In this document: piece after piece, positions 7,208-15,123 of the stretch
How positions within the stretch are numbered: the stretch's first letter is position 1
Layout: each line of letters starts with the position of its first letter
The notes under the pieces: model-generated
Seen by the model: the letters and a program-made list of their open reading frames with translations, nothing else
What the model was told of the DNA's origin: nothing
The model's database searches: none
Made by a program: the position numbers and the translations under genes
Origin: Melioribacteraceae bacterium
GTDB lineage: Bacteria > Bacteroidota > Ignavibacteria > Ignavibacteriales > Melioribacteraceae
DNA: 15,264 nucleotides
Direction of reading: 5' to 3'
Assembly (NCBI GenBank): GCA_015486905.1
Contig: WFQV01000362.1
Location: 1-15,264, forward strand

Positions 7208-9540
7208 GGAAAAATCTTTTATTTTTATTTGTTGTTTCGGTTGCAAGCGGAATAATTGTTCAAAATTATTTGAAGGCGGAAATAACAATCCTTCTTCTAA
7301 CCGGAAGCGGGCTATTGATATTTTTCTTAATTTTAATTTTTTTAAAAAAAGATTACGGTTTCATCCTTTCTTTATTGGCTTTTCTCATTGCAATTACAAT
7401 CGGAGCCTTGATTTTAGGGCTTTCCCACAGTGGTAAATTAAAATATCCTTTCCGAAAAGAGGTTATTCGGAATGCAGTAATTAAAGGGAAAATTCGCGAT
7501 GTTAGTCTGCCAAGAACCGGCAAGGTGATTTTTGATGTTGAAGCGGATTCTATTCTAACAGACAAATGGGTAAAGAACGTCCGGTTAAAATTCAGAGCGA
7601 ATGTTTATGATTCGCCTGCATCGCTTTCTTATCTTTTTAATTCGATTGCAATTGGAGATTCCGTGGAGATGTTAGCAAGCATTCAACGAGCGGCGCGGAA
7701 ACAAAATCCGGGCGAATTTGATTACGAGAAATATTTGCTGAGCCGCGGGATTGTCGGCGAAGTAAAATGCTACGACGCTTTCAACGTTAATCTTTATCGA
7801 AAGGGGTCCTTCGTTTTTCAGAATCAAATATTTAAAATCAGAAAAAGAATTAACGAAATAATTCGTTCTTTGCACAACAGAGATACTTACGTTTTACTAA
7901 GAGGATTGTTGCTTGCCGATAGGGGTGAGATTTCGAACGAGGTTAAAACAAATTTTGTTAATTCGGGCGTGGTTCACGTTCTTGCGGTTTCCGGTTTACA
8001 CGTCGGATATGTGCTGTTGATTTTTATGTTGCTTTTTAACCGTTTTAACATTTATTTAAAGTACATTTTAACGCTTGTCGGGCTTTTTGCCTTTATGTTC
8101 ATTACCGGAATGCCGATGTCGGTTGTGAGGGCGACTTTAATGGCAACGCTTAGCATTATTTCTTTTCTATTGAATCGGGATTACAACATTTTGAACTCAA
8201 TTGCTTTGGCGGCGTTACTGATTTTAATTTTTAAGCCGTTGGAAATATTTAGTCCGGGATTTCAATTGTCTTTCTCCGCCGTCCTTTCGATTATTTACTT
8301 TGCTCCTATTTTAAATCGTAAAATAAAAGAGCTGAATATTCGTCAAAAATATTTGAGGGGTATTCTTCTTTTTGTTACCGTCACATTATCCGCTCAAATA
8401 GGGACGCTGCCTTTTACCTTAATTTATTTTAACAAACTCTCCATTGTAAGTTTGTTTACAAATTTGTTGGTGATTCCTTTGGTAGGAATAATTATTGCCG
8501 TTGGCTTTTTAACGCTTTTCACTTTTCCGCTATCAAGCTGGCTTGCGGGAGTATTTGCTTCGGCAAACATGTTCGCCGCGTTCTTGCTTTACAAAATAGT
8601 TGAACTTGCCGGTACGTTAAAATTTTCGTATTTAAAGATTTCACAGTTTACGTTCTACGATTCGATAGTTTATTTTGCGGCTTTAATTCTTCTAATTATC
8701 ATTTTGAAAAGAGCTAAAAAACTTACGCTAAAAATTGTTTCCTCATTAATTGTTTTGTCAATGAGCTATTATTTAAGCACGTTGGACAATATCGATTATT
8801 TCCCTAAAAATAGGTTAACCCTTTTTGTCCCGGAAACAGATTCCGAACTGTGCTATTTAATTAAAGCTCCCGACGGTGAAAATTGTTTGGTTGAGTATGC
8901 TAATACAATAAAAGGATATTCCGATTATCGAATTATTCAAATAATGAATAATCTAAATATTGAAACAATCAATAAACTTGTCGTTTTCAGCAAAGCATTA
9001 AATTTAATCCCCGTTTTGGAAAGTTTAACAACCAAGATTAAAGTTGACGAACTTCTTTTGGAAAAAGAGAATTTTAATATTATCGACAAGCAAAAGATAA
9101 AAGAAACATTCAATGTTAATGAGATTGAGGAATTAAATTCTTTGGTTGAATGTTCTTCCTCAAGCGATAAAAAATATACTTTGAAATATCTTGTTTTGAA
9201 AGGGAAAGCAAAAATGAAACTACTTGTTTTTTATTACGGAGGTAATAAAATATTTTTGTTGCCTGCGGTTACCGCTTCAAAAATCAGAGGTCTTTCGCAA
9301 AAAATAAAATTCTCAAATAATGATTTCATTACTTGCGGGGTAAAAATTCTGAACAAAAATTTTGCAAAAGAATTTTTTAAACTTGAAGCCGGTAAGATTT
9401 TAATTAACAAAATAAGCGGTTTTAACTCAAGAAGAAATATTACAGCTCTTAACGGCAACGGTAAAATTCTTCTTACAGATGAAAAAGGAGGATTGCTCTT
9501 TGAGTTTTCAAATAGAGGATGCAAAAGAATTTTTTGGTAG
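7204..9540 (+). CDS. comEC: ComEC/Rec2-family DNA uptake channel with a degenerate C-terminal domain
   Basis: Inner-membrane channel carrying single-stranded DNA into the cytoplasm during natural transformation. It has 778 residues from a GTG start that overlaps the previous stop. The order is two to three N-terminal membrane segments, an OB-fold-like DUF4131 region (about 95-190, with a QNPGEFDYEKYLLSRGIVG block), and the Competence domain (about 225-495) with signature VHVLAVSGLHV at 257-267 and many membrane helices. A soluble C-terminal region (about 535-778) corresponds in position to the metallo-beta-lactamase domain of other ComEC proteins. There, the expected HxHxDH signature is replaced: the strand KLVVFSKALNLIPVLES (from 591) has no His or Asp ligands. 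Transport function looks intact; nuclease function of the last domain looks lost. Last gene of the prmC operon. Confidence 0.9.
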   Translation: MRKNLLFLFVVSVASGIIVQNYLKAEITILLLTGSGLLIFFLILIFLKKDYGFILSLLAFLIAITIGALILGLSHSGKLKYPFRKEVIRNAVIKGKIRDVSLPRTGKVIFDVEADSILTDKWVKNVRLKFRANVYDSPASLSYLFNSIAIGDSVEMLASIQRAARKQNPGEFDYEKYLLSRGIVGEVKCYDAFNVNLYRKGSFVFQNQIFKIRKRINEIIRSLHNRDTYVLLRGLLLADRGEISNEVKTNFVNSGVVHVLAVSGLHVGYVLLIFMLLFNRFNIYLKYILTLVGLFAFMFITGMPMSVVRATLMATLSIISFLLNRDYNILNSIALAALLILIFKPLEIFSPGFQLSFSAVLSIIYFAPILNRKIKELNIRQKYLRGILLFVTVTLSAQIGTLPFTLIYFNKLSIVSLFTNLLVIPLVGIIIAVGFLTLFTFPLSSWLAGVFASANMFAAFLLYKIVELAGTLKFSYLKISQFTFYDSIVYFAALILLIIILKRAKKLTLKIVSSLIVLSMSYYLSTLDNIDYFPKNRLTLFVPETDSELCYLIKAPDGENCLVEYANTIKGYSDYRIIQIMNNLNIETINKLVVFSKALNLIPVLESLTTKIKVDELLLEKENFNIIDKQKIKETFNVNEIEELNSLVECSSSSDKKYTLKYLVLKGKAKMKLLVFYYGGNKIFLLPAVTASKIRGLSQKIKFSNNDFITCGVKILNKNFAKEFFKLEAGKILINKISGFNSRRNITALNGNGKILLTDEKGGLLFEFSNRGCKRIFW

Positions 9541-9549
9541 AAATTTTGT

Positions 9550-9580
9550 AATGCGAGAGTAAAATAATTATTTTCGCATT
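9550..9580 (+). terminator. Possible hairpin terminator after comEC
   Basis: AATGCG (9550-9555) pairs with CGCATT (9575-9580) around a nested AT palindrome AAAATAATTATTTT (9561-9574). The hairpin begins ten bases after the comEC stop. Only a short TTGT follows, so it would be a weak terminator; the AT palindrome may also form part of the promoter area of the transporter gene. Confidence 0.4.
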
Positions 9581-9601
9581 TTGTATGTGTTGAATCTATA
9601 T

Positions 9602-9605
9602 GGAG
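9602..9605 (+). promoter_or_regulatory. GGAG ribosome binding site deciding the transporter start
   Basis: GGAG sits five bases before the ATG at 9611. A TTG at 9581 in the same frame lies inside the 3' arm area of the preceding hairpin and has no ribosome site, so the ATG is preferred. Confidence 0.7.
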
Positions 9606-9610
9606 AAGAA

Positions 9611-11248
9611 ATGGAAGAAAAAGAAAATTCCCAAACCGTTGCAAAGAAGACATTCGGTGACGTACTAAAGGATTCGTACAAAGAATTAAAAGAAACATTC
9701 GTGGCTTTCTTCAAAGCTCCTCAAGCACTGTGGGGTGTTAACGTTCCCTATATTATTGAGGGACTTGTTTATTTTGGCATTCTGACCATTTTGGGAAAAT
9801 TTTCCTCCGAGAATGTCGGGTTGACGGATGCACAAGCCGGAATTGTTTACAGTTTTGTAACCGGCGGCATTACCTTTGCTATGTTGCTTTTCGGCGGTTG
9901 GGCTGACAAATTGGGTGTGCGCAAGGCGCTGATATTTGCTTTCCTCTTGATGCTGGTAGGGCGTGTTTTTATTTCACTTTCAGGGACCATTTCGTTGGGC
10001 AGCGGGTTGTGGTCGCCTATGTTCTTAACTTTAATTGGCGGCTTAACCTTTATGGTTCTGGCTTACGGTTTATTCCAACCGGCGGCTTACTCCGGTGTTA
10101 AACGTTACACGAACAAAAAAACAGCTGCAATGGGTTACGCAGTTATTTACGGCTTAATGAATTTGGGTGCTTTTTTCTCGGGTTTTGTTTCCTCCTTTAC
10201 TCGTCATTCTTTTGTTAATGTTTTTCCGCCAAACGGACTGACGGCTGTGTTTTGGGTTTATGTTATTTTAACCGCTACTTCTCTTATTTTAACAATGGTG
10301 CTCATTACACACAAATCGGATAGAGCGGCAGTTGAGAAAGTAATTCAACAAAACGAAGAATTAGTACGTAACGGTGAGGCAGTTGAAGATGAGGAAGAAG
10401 AGAGCAGTAAACCGAATGTTAAAGTGAACAATATTCCTATCCTGATTTACAGTTTATTGGCAGTCGGCTTTTTCATGCTTTCCGATTTCGGATTTAATAA
10501 TTCGATTAATCAAGTTTTTGATGTCCGTTTGTTCGGTCTCGATGTTCATATTGATGTCGCTTTTATTTTATCTTTGATTATGGTCGGAGTGGCAAGTTGG
10601 GATTATTTAAAACGCCGGCCCTGGCATCCTTTCCGTGACAAGAGATTTACATTCTTCATTTTTATTTTAGTACCCGTCCAAACTTTGTTTGCCCACAACT
10701 GGTTGACTCTGCCTTATTATTTGGACAGAGCATTCAAAGGTACAATCGTTAGCCAATATTTTGAGGTATTTACCAATCTAAATCCCATCTTAATTTTTAT
10801 TCTGACCCCGATTATTGCCGGTTTAACCGCCAAGGCAAGTGTGTACAAGATGATGATTTGGGGAACATTGGTTATGTCCATCCCGACCTTCTTACTTGCA
10901 ATTGGACCGCACGTGATTAGTTTTTTAATTTACGTTTTATTCATGACAATTGGCGAGGCTATGTGGTCGCCGCGCTTTTTACAGTGGATTGCCGAAATTG
11001 CCCCCAAGGGTAAAGTCGGTTTGTACATGGGCGTCGGGCAGTTCCCTTGGTTTTTGGATAAAGTAGTAACAGGCTTGTACTCCGGCTGGTTCTTGGAAAA
11101 GTATTGTCCGAAAGGTGTTCCTGTAAGTGATTTGCACACAGGTACTTTATGGTTTATTTACGGACTAATTGCCATCATTACTCCGATTAGTTTGTGGTTA
11201 ACTAGGAATTGGATGTTGAAAGGATTTAAAACAAAACACGAGGGGTAA
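9611..11248 (+). CDS. MFS transporter, POT/peptide-transporter-like
   Basis: A 545-residue inner-membrane secondary transporter with about 12-14 hydrophobic helices. The first helix carries EGLVYFGILTIL (E50-G56 onward), resembling the ExxERFxYYG motif of proton-coupled oligopeptide transporters, although the Arg and Phe are missing. The loop after helix 2 contains the MFS motif A form GGWADKLGVRKAL, and helix 5 has YGLMNLGAFFSG. A charged cytoplasmic loop between the two halves (EAVEDEEEESSKPN, about 257-270) is strongly acidic. A cytosolic amphipathic leader of about 40 residues precedes helix 1. The substrate could be a peptide or another solute; the changed ExxER site makes a classical di/tripeptide transporter uncertain. 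The gene appears monocistronic, set between a weak hairpin and a strong terminator. Confidence 0.82.
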   Translation: MEEKENSQTVAKKTFGDVLKDSYKELKETFVAFFKAPQALWGVNVPYIIEGLVYFGILTILGKFSSENVGLTDAQAGIVYSFVTGGITFAMLLFGGWADKLGVRKALIFAFLLMLVGRVFISLSGTISLGSGLWSPMFLTLIGGLTFMVLAYGLFQPAAYSGVKRYTNKKTAAMGYAVIYGLMNLGAFFSGFVSSFTRHSFVNVFPPNGLTAVFWVYVILTATSLILTMVLITHKSDRAAVEKVIQQNEELVRNGEAVEDEEEESSKPNVKVNNIPILIYSLLAVGFFMLSDFGFNNSINQVFDVRLFGLDVHIDVAFILSLIMVGVASWDYLKRRPWHPFRDKRFTFFIFILVPVQTLFAHNWLTLPYYLDRAFKGTIVSQYFEVFTNLNPILIFILTPIIAGLTAKASVYKMMIWGTLVMSIPTFLLAIGPHVISFLIYVLFMTIGEAMWSPRFLQWIAEIAPKGKVGLYMGVGQFPWFLDKVVTGLYSGWFLEKYCPKGVPVSDLHTGTLWFIYGLIAIITPISLWLTRNWMLKGFKTKHEG

Positions 11249-11249
11249 A

Positions 11250-11278
11250 AAAGGGGCGGAAGCCCCTTTCGCTTTTTA
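11250..11278 (+). terminator. Intrinsic terminator after the MFS transporter gene
   Basis: An 8-bp perfect stem AAAGGGGC / GCCCCTTT (11250-11257, 11262-11269) closes a GGAA (GNRA-type) tetraloop and is followed by CGCTTTTT. It starts directly after the stop codon and separates the transporter from the alr operon. Confidence 0.9.
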
Positions 11279-11355
11279 ATCTAATATTAACTTCTGAAAA
11301 ATGAAATGTTTTGTTTAAATTACGATATTCATTTTGTAAATAATTATTTTTTATT

Positions 11356-12468
11356 ATGAGACCTACATTAGCTGAAATCAGCTTAAAAAATCTTAAGTTT
11401 AATTACCTTAGTATTAAAAAGAAGGTAAAACAGCGTCCCGTAATGGCAGTGGTTAAAGCCGATGCTTACGGTCACGGAATGCTTAAAGCGGTAGAAGCTT
11501 TGGAAAGCCTTGGCGATGCAAAGCCGTTCTATTACGGCGTTGCGCTTTTGGAAGAAGCGGTTGAACTTCGTAAAAGTAAACTTACGAACGCTCCTATTTT
11601 AACTTTTTCTCCCGTTCGGGAAGATGAAATTCCTGAGTATCTGAAGTTTAAGATTATTCCTACTTTCTCAAGTGAATCCCAGCTGGAAATTTTAAAAAAG
11701 TACAAGGTGGAACGGAAATTAAAAGTTCACATTAACGTTGATACCGGTATGGGCAGACTGGGAATAAATTACAGAACCGCTTTTGAGGTAGTCCGGGAAA
11801 TCTCGGAAATTGAGAACGTTACGATTGACGGTATTTACACTCACTTTGCCACTTCGGACGAAAAGAACAAAAGTTACGCACTTACTCAATTGGGAAGGTT
11901 CAAAGAAGTGCTTGGCGAATTGGAATCCGAGAACATTAAGGTGGGAATTATCCACGCTGCCAACAGTGGTGCAATACTTGACTTACCCGAAGCCTATTTC
12001 GATATGGTACGGCCGGGTATTTCTCTCTACGGTTACTATCCCTCGCTCGAAACTTCCGAATCAATTAAGCTGAAGCCTGTAATGAAGTTGGTTTCCCAAA
12101 TTACTACATTGAAAAAAGTGAGAAAGGGAGAATCGGTTAGCTACGGCAGAATTTACTTTGCCAAAAGAAACATCCTTGCCGCTTCCGTTCCCATTGGCTA
12201 TGCGGACGGTTACAACCGGGCGCTTTCCAATGAAGGCAAAGGAATTGTAAAAGGAGGAGTGGTTAAACAAATAGGGCGGGTTACAATGGACAGAATTTTG
12301 TTCGACGTGACAAACGCAAAGGTGAAAGTCGGAAGCAGAATTGTTTTAATGGGTAGAGAAGGGAATAAAAATTTTGACGCGTGGGAATGGTCGAAAATTT
12401 TAAACACAATCCCTTACGAAATTACTTGTAACATTAGCAAAAGAGTTCCAAGAATTTACGTTGACTGA
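11356..12468 (+). CDS. alr: Alanine racemase
   Basis: PLP-dependent cytosolic enzyme interconverting L- and D-alanine, supplying D-Ala for peptidoglycan. It has 370 residues, the normal length. The PLP-binding lysine is K34 in AVVKADAYGHG, and the second catalytic base is Y263 in SVSYGR, both in their usual places (N-terminal barrel and C-terminal beta domain). HINVDTGMGRLG, IYTHFATSD, NSGAI, VRPGISLYGY and GRVTMDRILFDVT are further family blocks. No Shine-Dalgarno is visible before the ATG at 11356; the leader is A/T-only for some 20 bases. First gene of a four-gene operon, with two bases between its stop and the next start. Confidence 0.96.
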   Translation: MRPTLAEISLKNLKFNYLSIKKKVKQRPVMAVVKADAYGHGMLKAVEALESLGDAKPFYYGVALLEEAVELRKSKLTNAPILTFSPVREDEIPEYLKFKIIPTFSSESQLEILKKYKVERKLKVHINVDTGMGRLGINYRTAFEVVREISEIENVTIDGIYTHFATSDEKNKSYALTQLGRFKEVLGELESENIKVGIIHAANSGAILDLPEAYFDMVRPGISLYGYYPSLETSESIKLKPVMKLVSQITTLKKVRKGESVSYGRIYFAKRNILAASVPIGYADGYNRALSNEGKGIVKGGVVKQIGRVTMDRILFDVTNAKVKVGSRIVLMGREGNKNFDAWEWSKILNTIPYEITCNISKRVPRIYVD

Positions 12469-12470
12469 AT

Positions 12471-13343
12471 TTGGATTTCAAGAGGCAATACATAGTTCAA
12501 GCAATTATTAACGCAGCTAACAATCTTAGACTTAGTTCGGAGAAGATTGAAGTCGTTACTTTGTTAAGAGAACATCTTGCTAACGTTGAAGACTTATTCT
12601 CTGAAATTCAGAGACTAAAAACAATTACCGAGTTTTCAAAATTTGCGATTAAACTTAGTGAGCTTCACAATTATATTTCCGGCACCACGATTGATTTCTT
12701 AAAAATATCCGACAGATTTAAAGAACACAGCCATTTGCTTGTAAGGGAATTGAGTGCATTGCTGGATGTTGTTACACCTACAGGTTTTAATGAGCTAATT
12801 AAGGGAAAGGAAGAAATATCTTACGCTTTGAAGGGACACACTTCCGAAGACCTTGAAAATATTGACTTAACCGAAAACAACGATGAGGGATCTTTCGGCA
12901 CTTCAACGTCCGAGCAGGATGAAGAGAAGGAAAAATTTATTTTAGGCGATTTGAAAACAAGCACGGCATTCGACTTTGAAAATTATTTGCAAGCGGTTCT
13001 TAAGCCGGTAAAAAGTTTCGACTCTTTTTTGGAACGAGTTTTACAAGGGAAATTCGAGGAAGAAGAACTTAACGAGTATTACGACGTTTTCCGTCAGAAT
13101 GCCGCACTATCGCAAGAGGCAGGGTTAGAGATAATTAAAAAAATGCACCAAAATTTGTACGAGGCACTTCGTCTTATTAGAGATGCCAAGCTGAAAATAA
13201 GCAAAAAAAACATTGACTTGATGCGGGCGAGTATGATTGTGATTGTTGCAATTGTACGTCAAAAAGAAGTTGACATCTCAAACTTTTTGAACAAGGCGGA
13301 ATACTTAACTGAGAAATTAGAAAGAAAATTAAAGGAAGAATAA
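12471..13343 (+). CDS. Unrecognised all-helical protein between alr and manC
   Basis: I do not recognise the family. The 290-residue product is predicted soluble (no signal peptide or membrane segment) and almost wholly alpha-helical. It has two helical halves, about 5-115 and 160-290, joined by an acidic Ser/Thr-rich linker at about 122-152 (NDEGSFGTSTSEQDEEKEK within it). The last part, MRASMIVIVAIVRQ, is an amphipathic hydrophobic helix followed by a charged coiled-coil-like end. There is no catalytic motif and no cysteine. The start must be the TTG at 12471 (or a CTG two codons earlier), because an in-frame stop lies at 12462-12464 and the first ATG is deep in the gene. It has no clear ribosome site and likely depends on coupling with alr. 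Its TAA overlaps the manC ATG by one base. A scaffold or regulatory role is conceivable but not supported. Confidence 0.78.
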   Translation: MDFKRQYIVQAIINAANNLRLSSEKIEVVTLLREHLANVEDLFSEIQRLKTITEFSKFAIKLSELHNYISGTTIDFLKISDRFKEHSHLLVRELSALLDVVTPTGFNELIKGKEEISYALKGHTSEDLENIDLTENNDEGSFGTSTSEQDEEKEKFILGDLKTSTAFDFENYLQAVLKPVKSFDSFLERVLQGKFEEEELNEYYDVFRQNAALSQEAGLEIIKKMHQNLYEALRLIRDAKLKISKKNIDLMRASMIVIVAIVRQKEVDISNFLNKAEYLTEKLERKLKEE

Positions 13344-14410
13344 TGAATATTTACGCAGTAATTATGGCAGGGGGAGTAGGTTCACGGTTTTGGCCGAGAA
13401 GCCGTAAGGAAAATCCGAAACAGCTGTTGAAAATCTTCGGTGAAAATACTATGATTCAAGATACCGTTGCAAGGCTGAAAGGATTGGTGAAGGATGAAAA
13501 TATTTTCATTATTACAAACAGAATTCAAGCCTTAAGAGTAAGGAATCAATTGCCTCAGTTGCCGGCTGAGAACATAATTGACGAGCCGTTCGGTAAAAAT
13601 ACCGCTCCGTGCATAGGGCTGGCTTCTGTTATTATAAAACAAAGAGACCCCGATGCCGTTACCGTTGTGCTACCTGCAGACCATTTAATAGTTGACGTTA
13701 AAAAATTTAAAGAAAGAATTCGACAAGCGGCTGATTACGCTTACGAAAGCGGAGGCTTAATGACAATAGGGATTATCCCTGACAGACCCGAGACCGGTTA
13801 CGGCTATATTCAATTTGAATCGGAAGAAGTAGAACCGGGAATTCACAAAGTAAGCACCTTTGCAGAGAAGCCTAATTTGGCAACGGCAAAAAGATTTCTT
13901 GCTTCCGGCGATTTCCTCTGGAACTCCGGAATGTTTGTTTGGAAGATAAGCACCATCCTTGACGAAATTAAAAAATATATGCCGGATTTGTTTGAAGCCT
14001 TAAATGAAATAGAAAGAGCTTTAGGCAAGGATGATTTCGACAAAATATTAACCCGTATTTACGGTCAGCTTGCTAAAATTTCAATAGATTACGGAATAAT
14101 GGAACATTCAAAAAAAGTGTTTTTAATTAAAGGAGATTTCGGCTGGAGCGACGTGGGAAGCTGGGAAACAGTTTACCAGTTGAGCGAAAAGGACGAAGAC
14201 GGCAATGCAAAATTCGGCGATGTCTATTGTGGAAAGACAAAGAATTCTTATATTTATTCTTTAAATAAATTTTCTGCTGTCGTTGGCTTGGAAAATATAA
14301 TTGTAATTAACACTCCCGACGCACTATTAGTGTGCAATAGAGAAAACGCACAGGATGTTAAATCTGTGGTGGATTATTTGAATATGAAAAAGAAATACGA
14401 ACTGACGTAA
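13343..14410 (+). CDS. manC: Mannose-1-phosphate guanylyltransferase
   Basis: Transfers GMP from GTP to mannose-1-phosphate to give GDP-mannose, the donor for surface glycans and GDP-fucose-type sugars. It has 355 residues, the short form without the C-terminal phosphomannose isomerase cupin. Nucleotide-binding signature GGVGSRFWPRS is at 10-20 with K26 in NPKQ. EPFGKNTAP is at 81-89, LPADH at 110-114 (D113 metal ligand region), PETGYGYI follows, then EKP, FLWNSGMF with N194, IDYGIME at 248-254, and GDFGWSDVGSW, which carries the second metal-binding Asp. The start overlaps the upstream stop (TAATG), with AAAGGAAG just before. The gene ends one base before the RpiB-like gene. Confidence 0.94.
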   Translation: MNIYAVIMAGGVGSRFWPRSRKENPKQLLKIFGENTMIQDTVARLKGLVKDENIFIITNRIQALRVRNQLPQLPAENIIDEPFGKNTAPCIGLASVIIKQRDPDAVTVVLPADHLIVDVKKFKERIRQAADYAYESGGLMTIGIIPDRPETGYGYIQFESEEVEPGIHKVSTFAEKPNLATAKRFLASGDFLWNSGMFVWKISTILDEIKKYMPDLFEALNEIERALGKDDFDKILTRIYGQLAKISIDYGIMEHSKKVFLIKGDFGWSDVGSWETVYQLSEKDEDGNAKFGDVYCGKTKNSYIYSLNKFSAVVGLENIIVINTPDALLVCNRENAQDVKSVVDYLNMKKKYELT

Positions 14411-14411
14411 A

Positions 14412-15083
14412 ATGAATCGTACGCTTTACACGGAACAAGAGATTCTTCGTCTCTTTAATCGGGGAGTTAGAGAAATTACGGTTACCGAACATGATATTAT
14501 TACACCCGCAGCAAGGGATAAAATTAAAAGTCTCGGAATTGAAGTTGTAACCAAAACAACCAAAAGAGATAGCGAAGTCAATCAAGCTCCCAAATTCAAA
14601 GCCTTTGAGAACAAAATAAACAATACCATTGCAATCGGTTCCGACCACACGGGCTTTAAATTGAAATCGGTTATCAGCGATTATTTAAAGGCGAAGGGCT
14701 TTGAAATAATTGACGTGGGCACTTACTCGGAAGAATCATGCGACTATCCCGACTTTGCTTTGAAAGTTGCACAGAGAATTGAAAGGGGGGAAGCGCCTTT
14801 CGGAATTATGTTAGACGCTACCGGCATCCCCTCGGCAATTACGGCAAATAAAGTCCCCGGAATAAGAGCCGCCACTTGCTACAATGAGTTTTCCGCTAAG
14901 AGCGCCCGGCAGCACAACGACGCCAATATGATTGTGCTCGGCGCAAAAACATTGGGCGAGGAGACGGTCAAATCTATTTTGGATGTTTTCTTCTCCAACG
15001 ATTTTCTAGGCGACCGTCACAAAAGACGCCTGGACAAAATTACGGCAATCGAAGGCAGATACAATAAGAAAATGAACGAATGA
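14412..15083 (+). CDS. RpiB/LacA/LacB-family sugar-phosphate isomerase homologue with N-terminal extension
   Basis: Residues 72-220 align with ribose-5-phosphate isomerase B: IAIGSDHTGFKLK (76-85 region), DVGTYSEESCDYPDFA, the loop MLDATGIPSAITANKVPGIRAA, SARQHNDAN with H168, and DRHKRRLDKI, whose basic residues bind sugar phosphate. The catalytic Cys of the usual ICGTGxG loop is replaced by D135 (LDATG), and two loop glycines are Ala and Pro. The first 71 residues are extra: TEQEILRLFNRGVREITV, then DIITPAARDKIKSLGIEVV at 28-46, a pattern like the TPSARELL segment at the N-terminus of EutT-type proteins; a K/T/D/E-rich linker follows. Isomerase activity with another base, or a changed substrate, is possible. 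Last gene of the alr operon; no terminator is visible before the repeat region. Confidence 0.82.
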   Translation: MNRTLYTEQEILRLFNRGVREITVTEHDIITPAARDKIKSLGIEVVTKTTKRDSEVNQAPKFKAFENKINNTIAIGSDHTGFKLKSVISDYLKAKGFEIIDVGTYSEESCDYPDFALKVAQRIERGEAPFGIMLDATGIPSAITANKVPGIRAATCYNEFSAKSARQHNDANMIVLGAKTLGEETVKSILDVFFSNDFLGDRHKRRLDKITAIEGRYNKKMNE

Positions 15084-15123
15084 TATTAATTATTAATTAT
15101 GAATTATGAATGCGTGTGGAGTA

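Noticed and set aside
9234..9698. Minus-strand open frame spanning the end of comEC and the start of the transporter gene
   Set aside because: It crosses the hairpin and ribosome site of the transporter gene and has no protein-family resemblance.
11280..11355. Promoter upstream of alr
   Set aside because: A promoter must exist between the terminator and alr, but candidate boxes such as TTGTTT with TTGTAA 17 bases later are too weak in this AT-rich DNA to place it.
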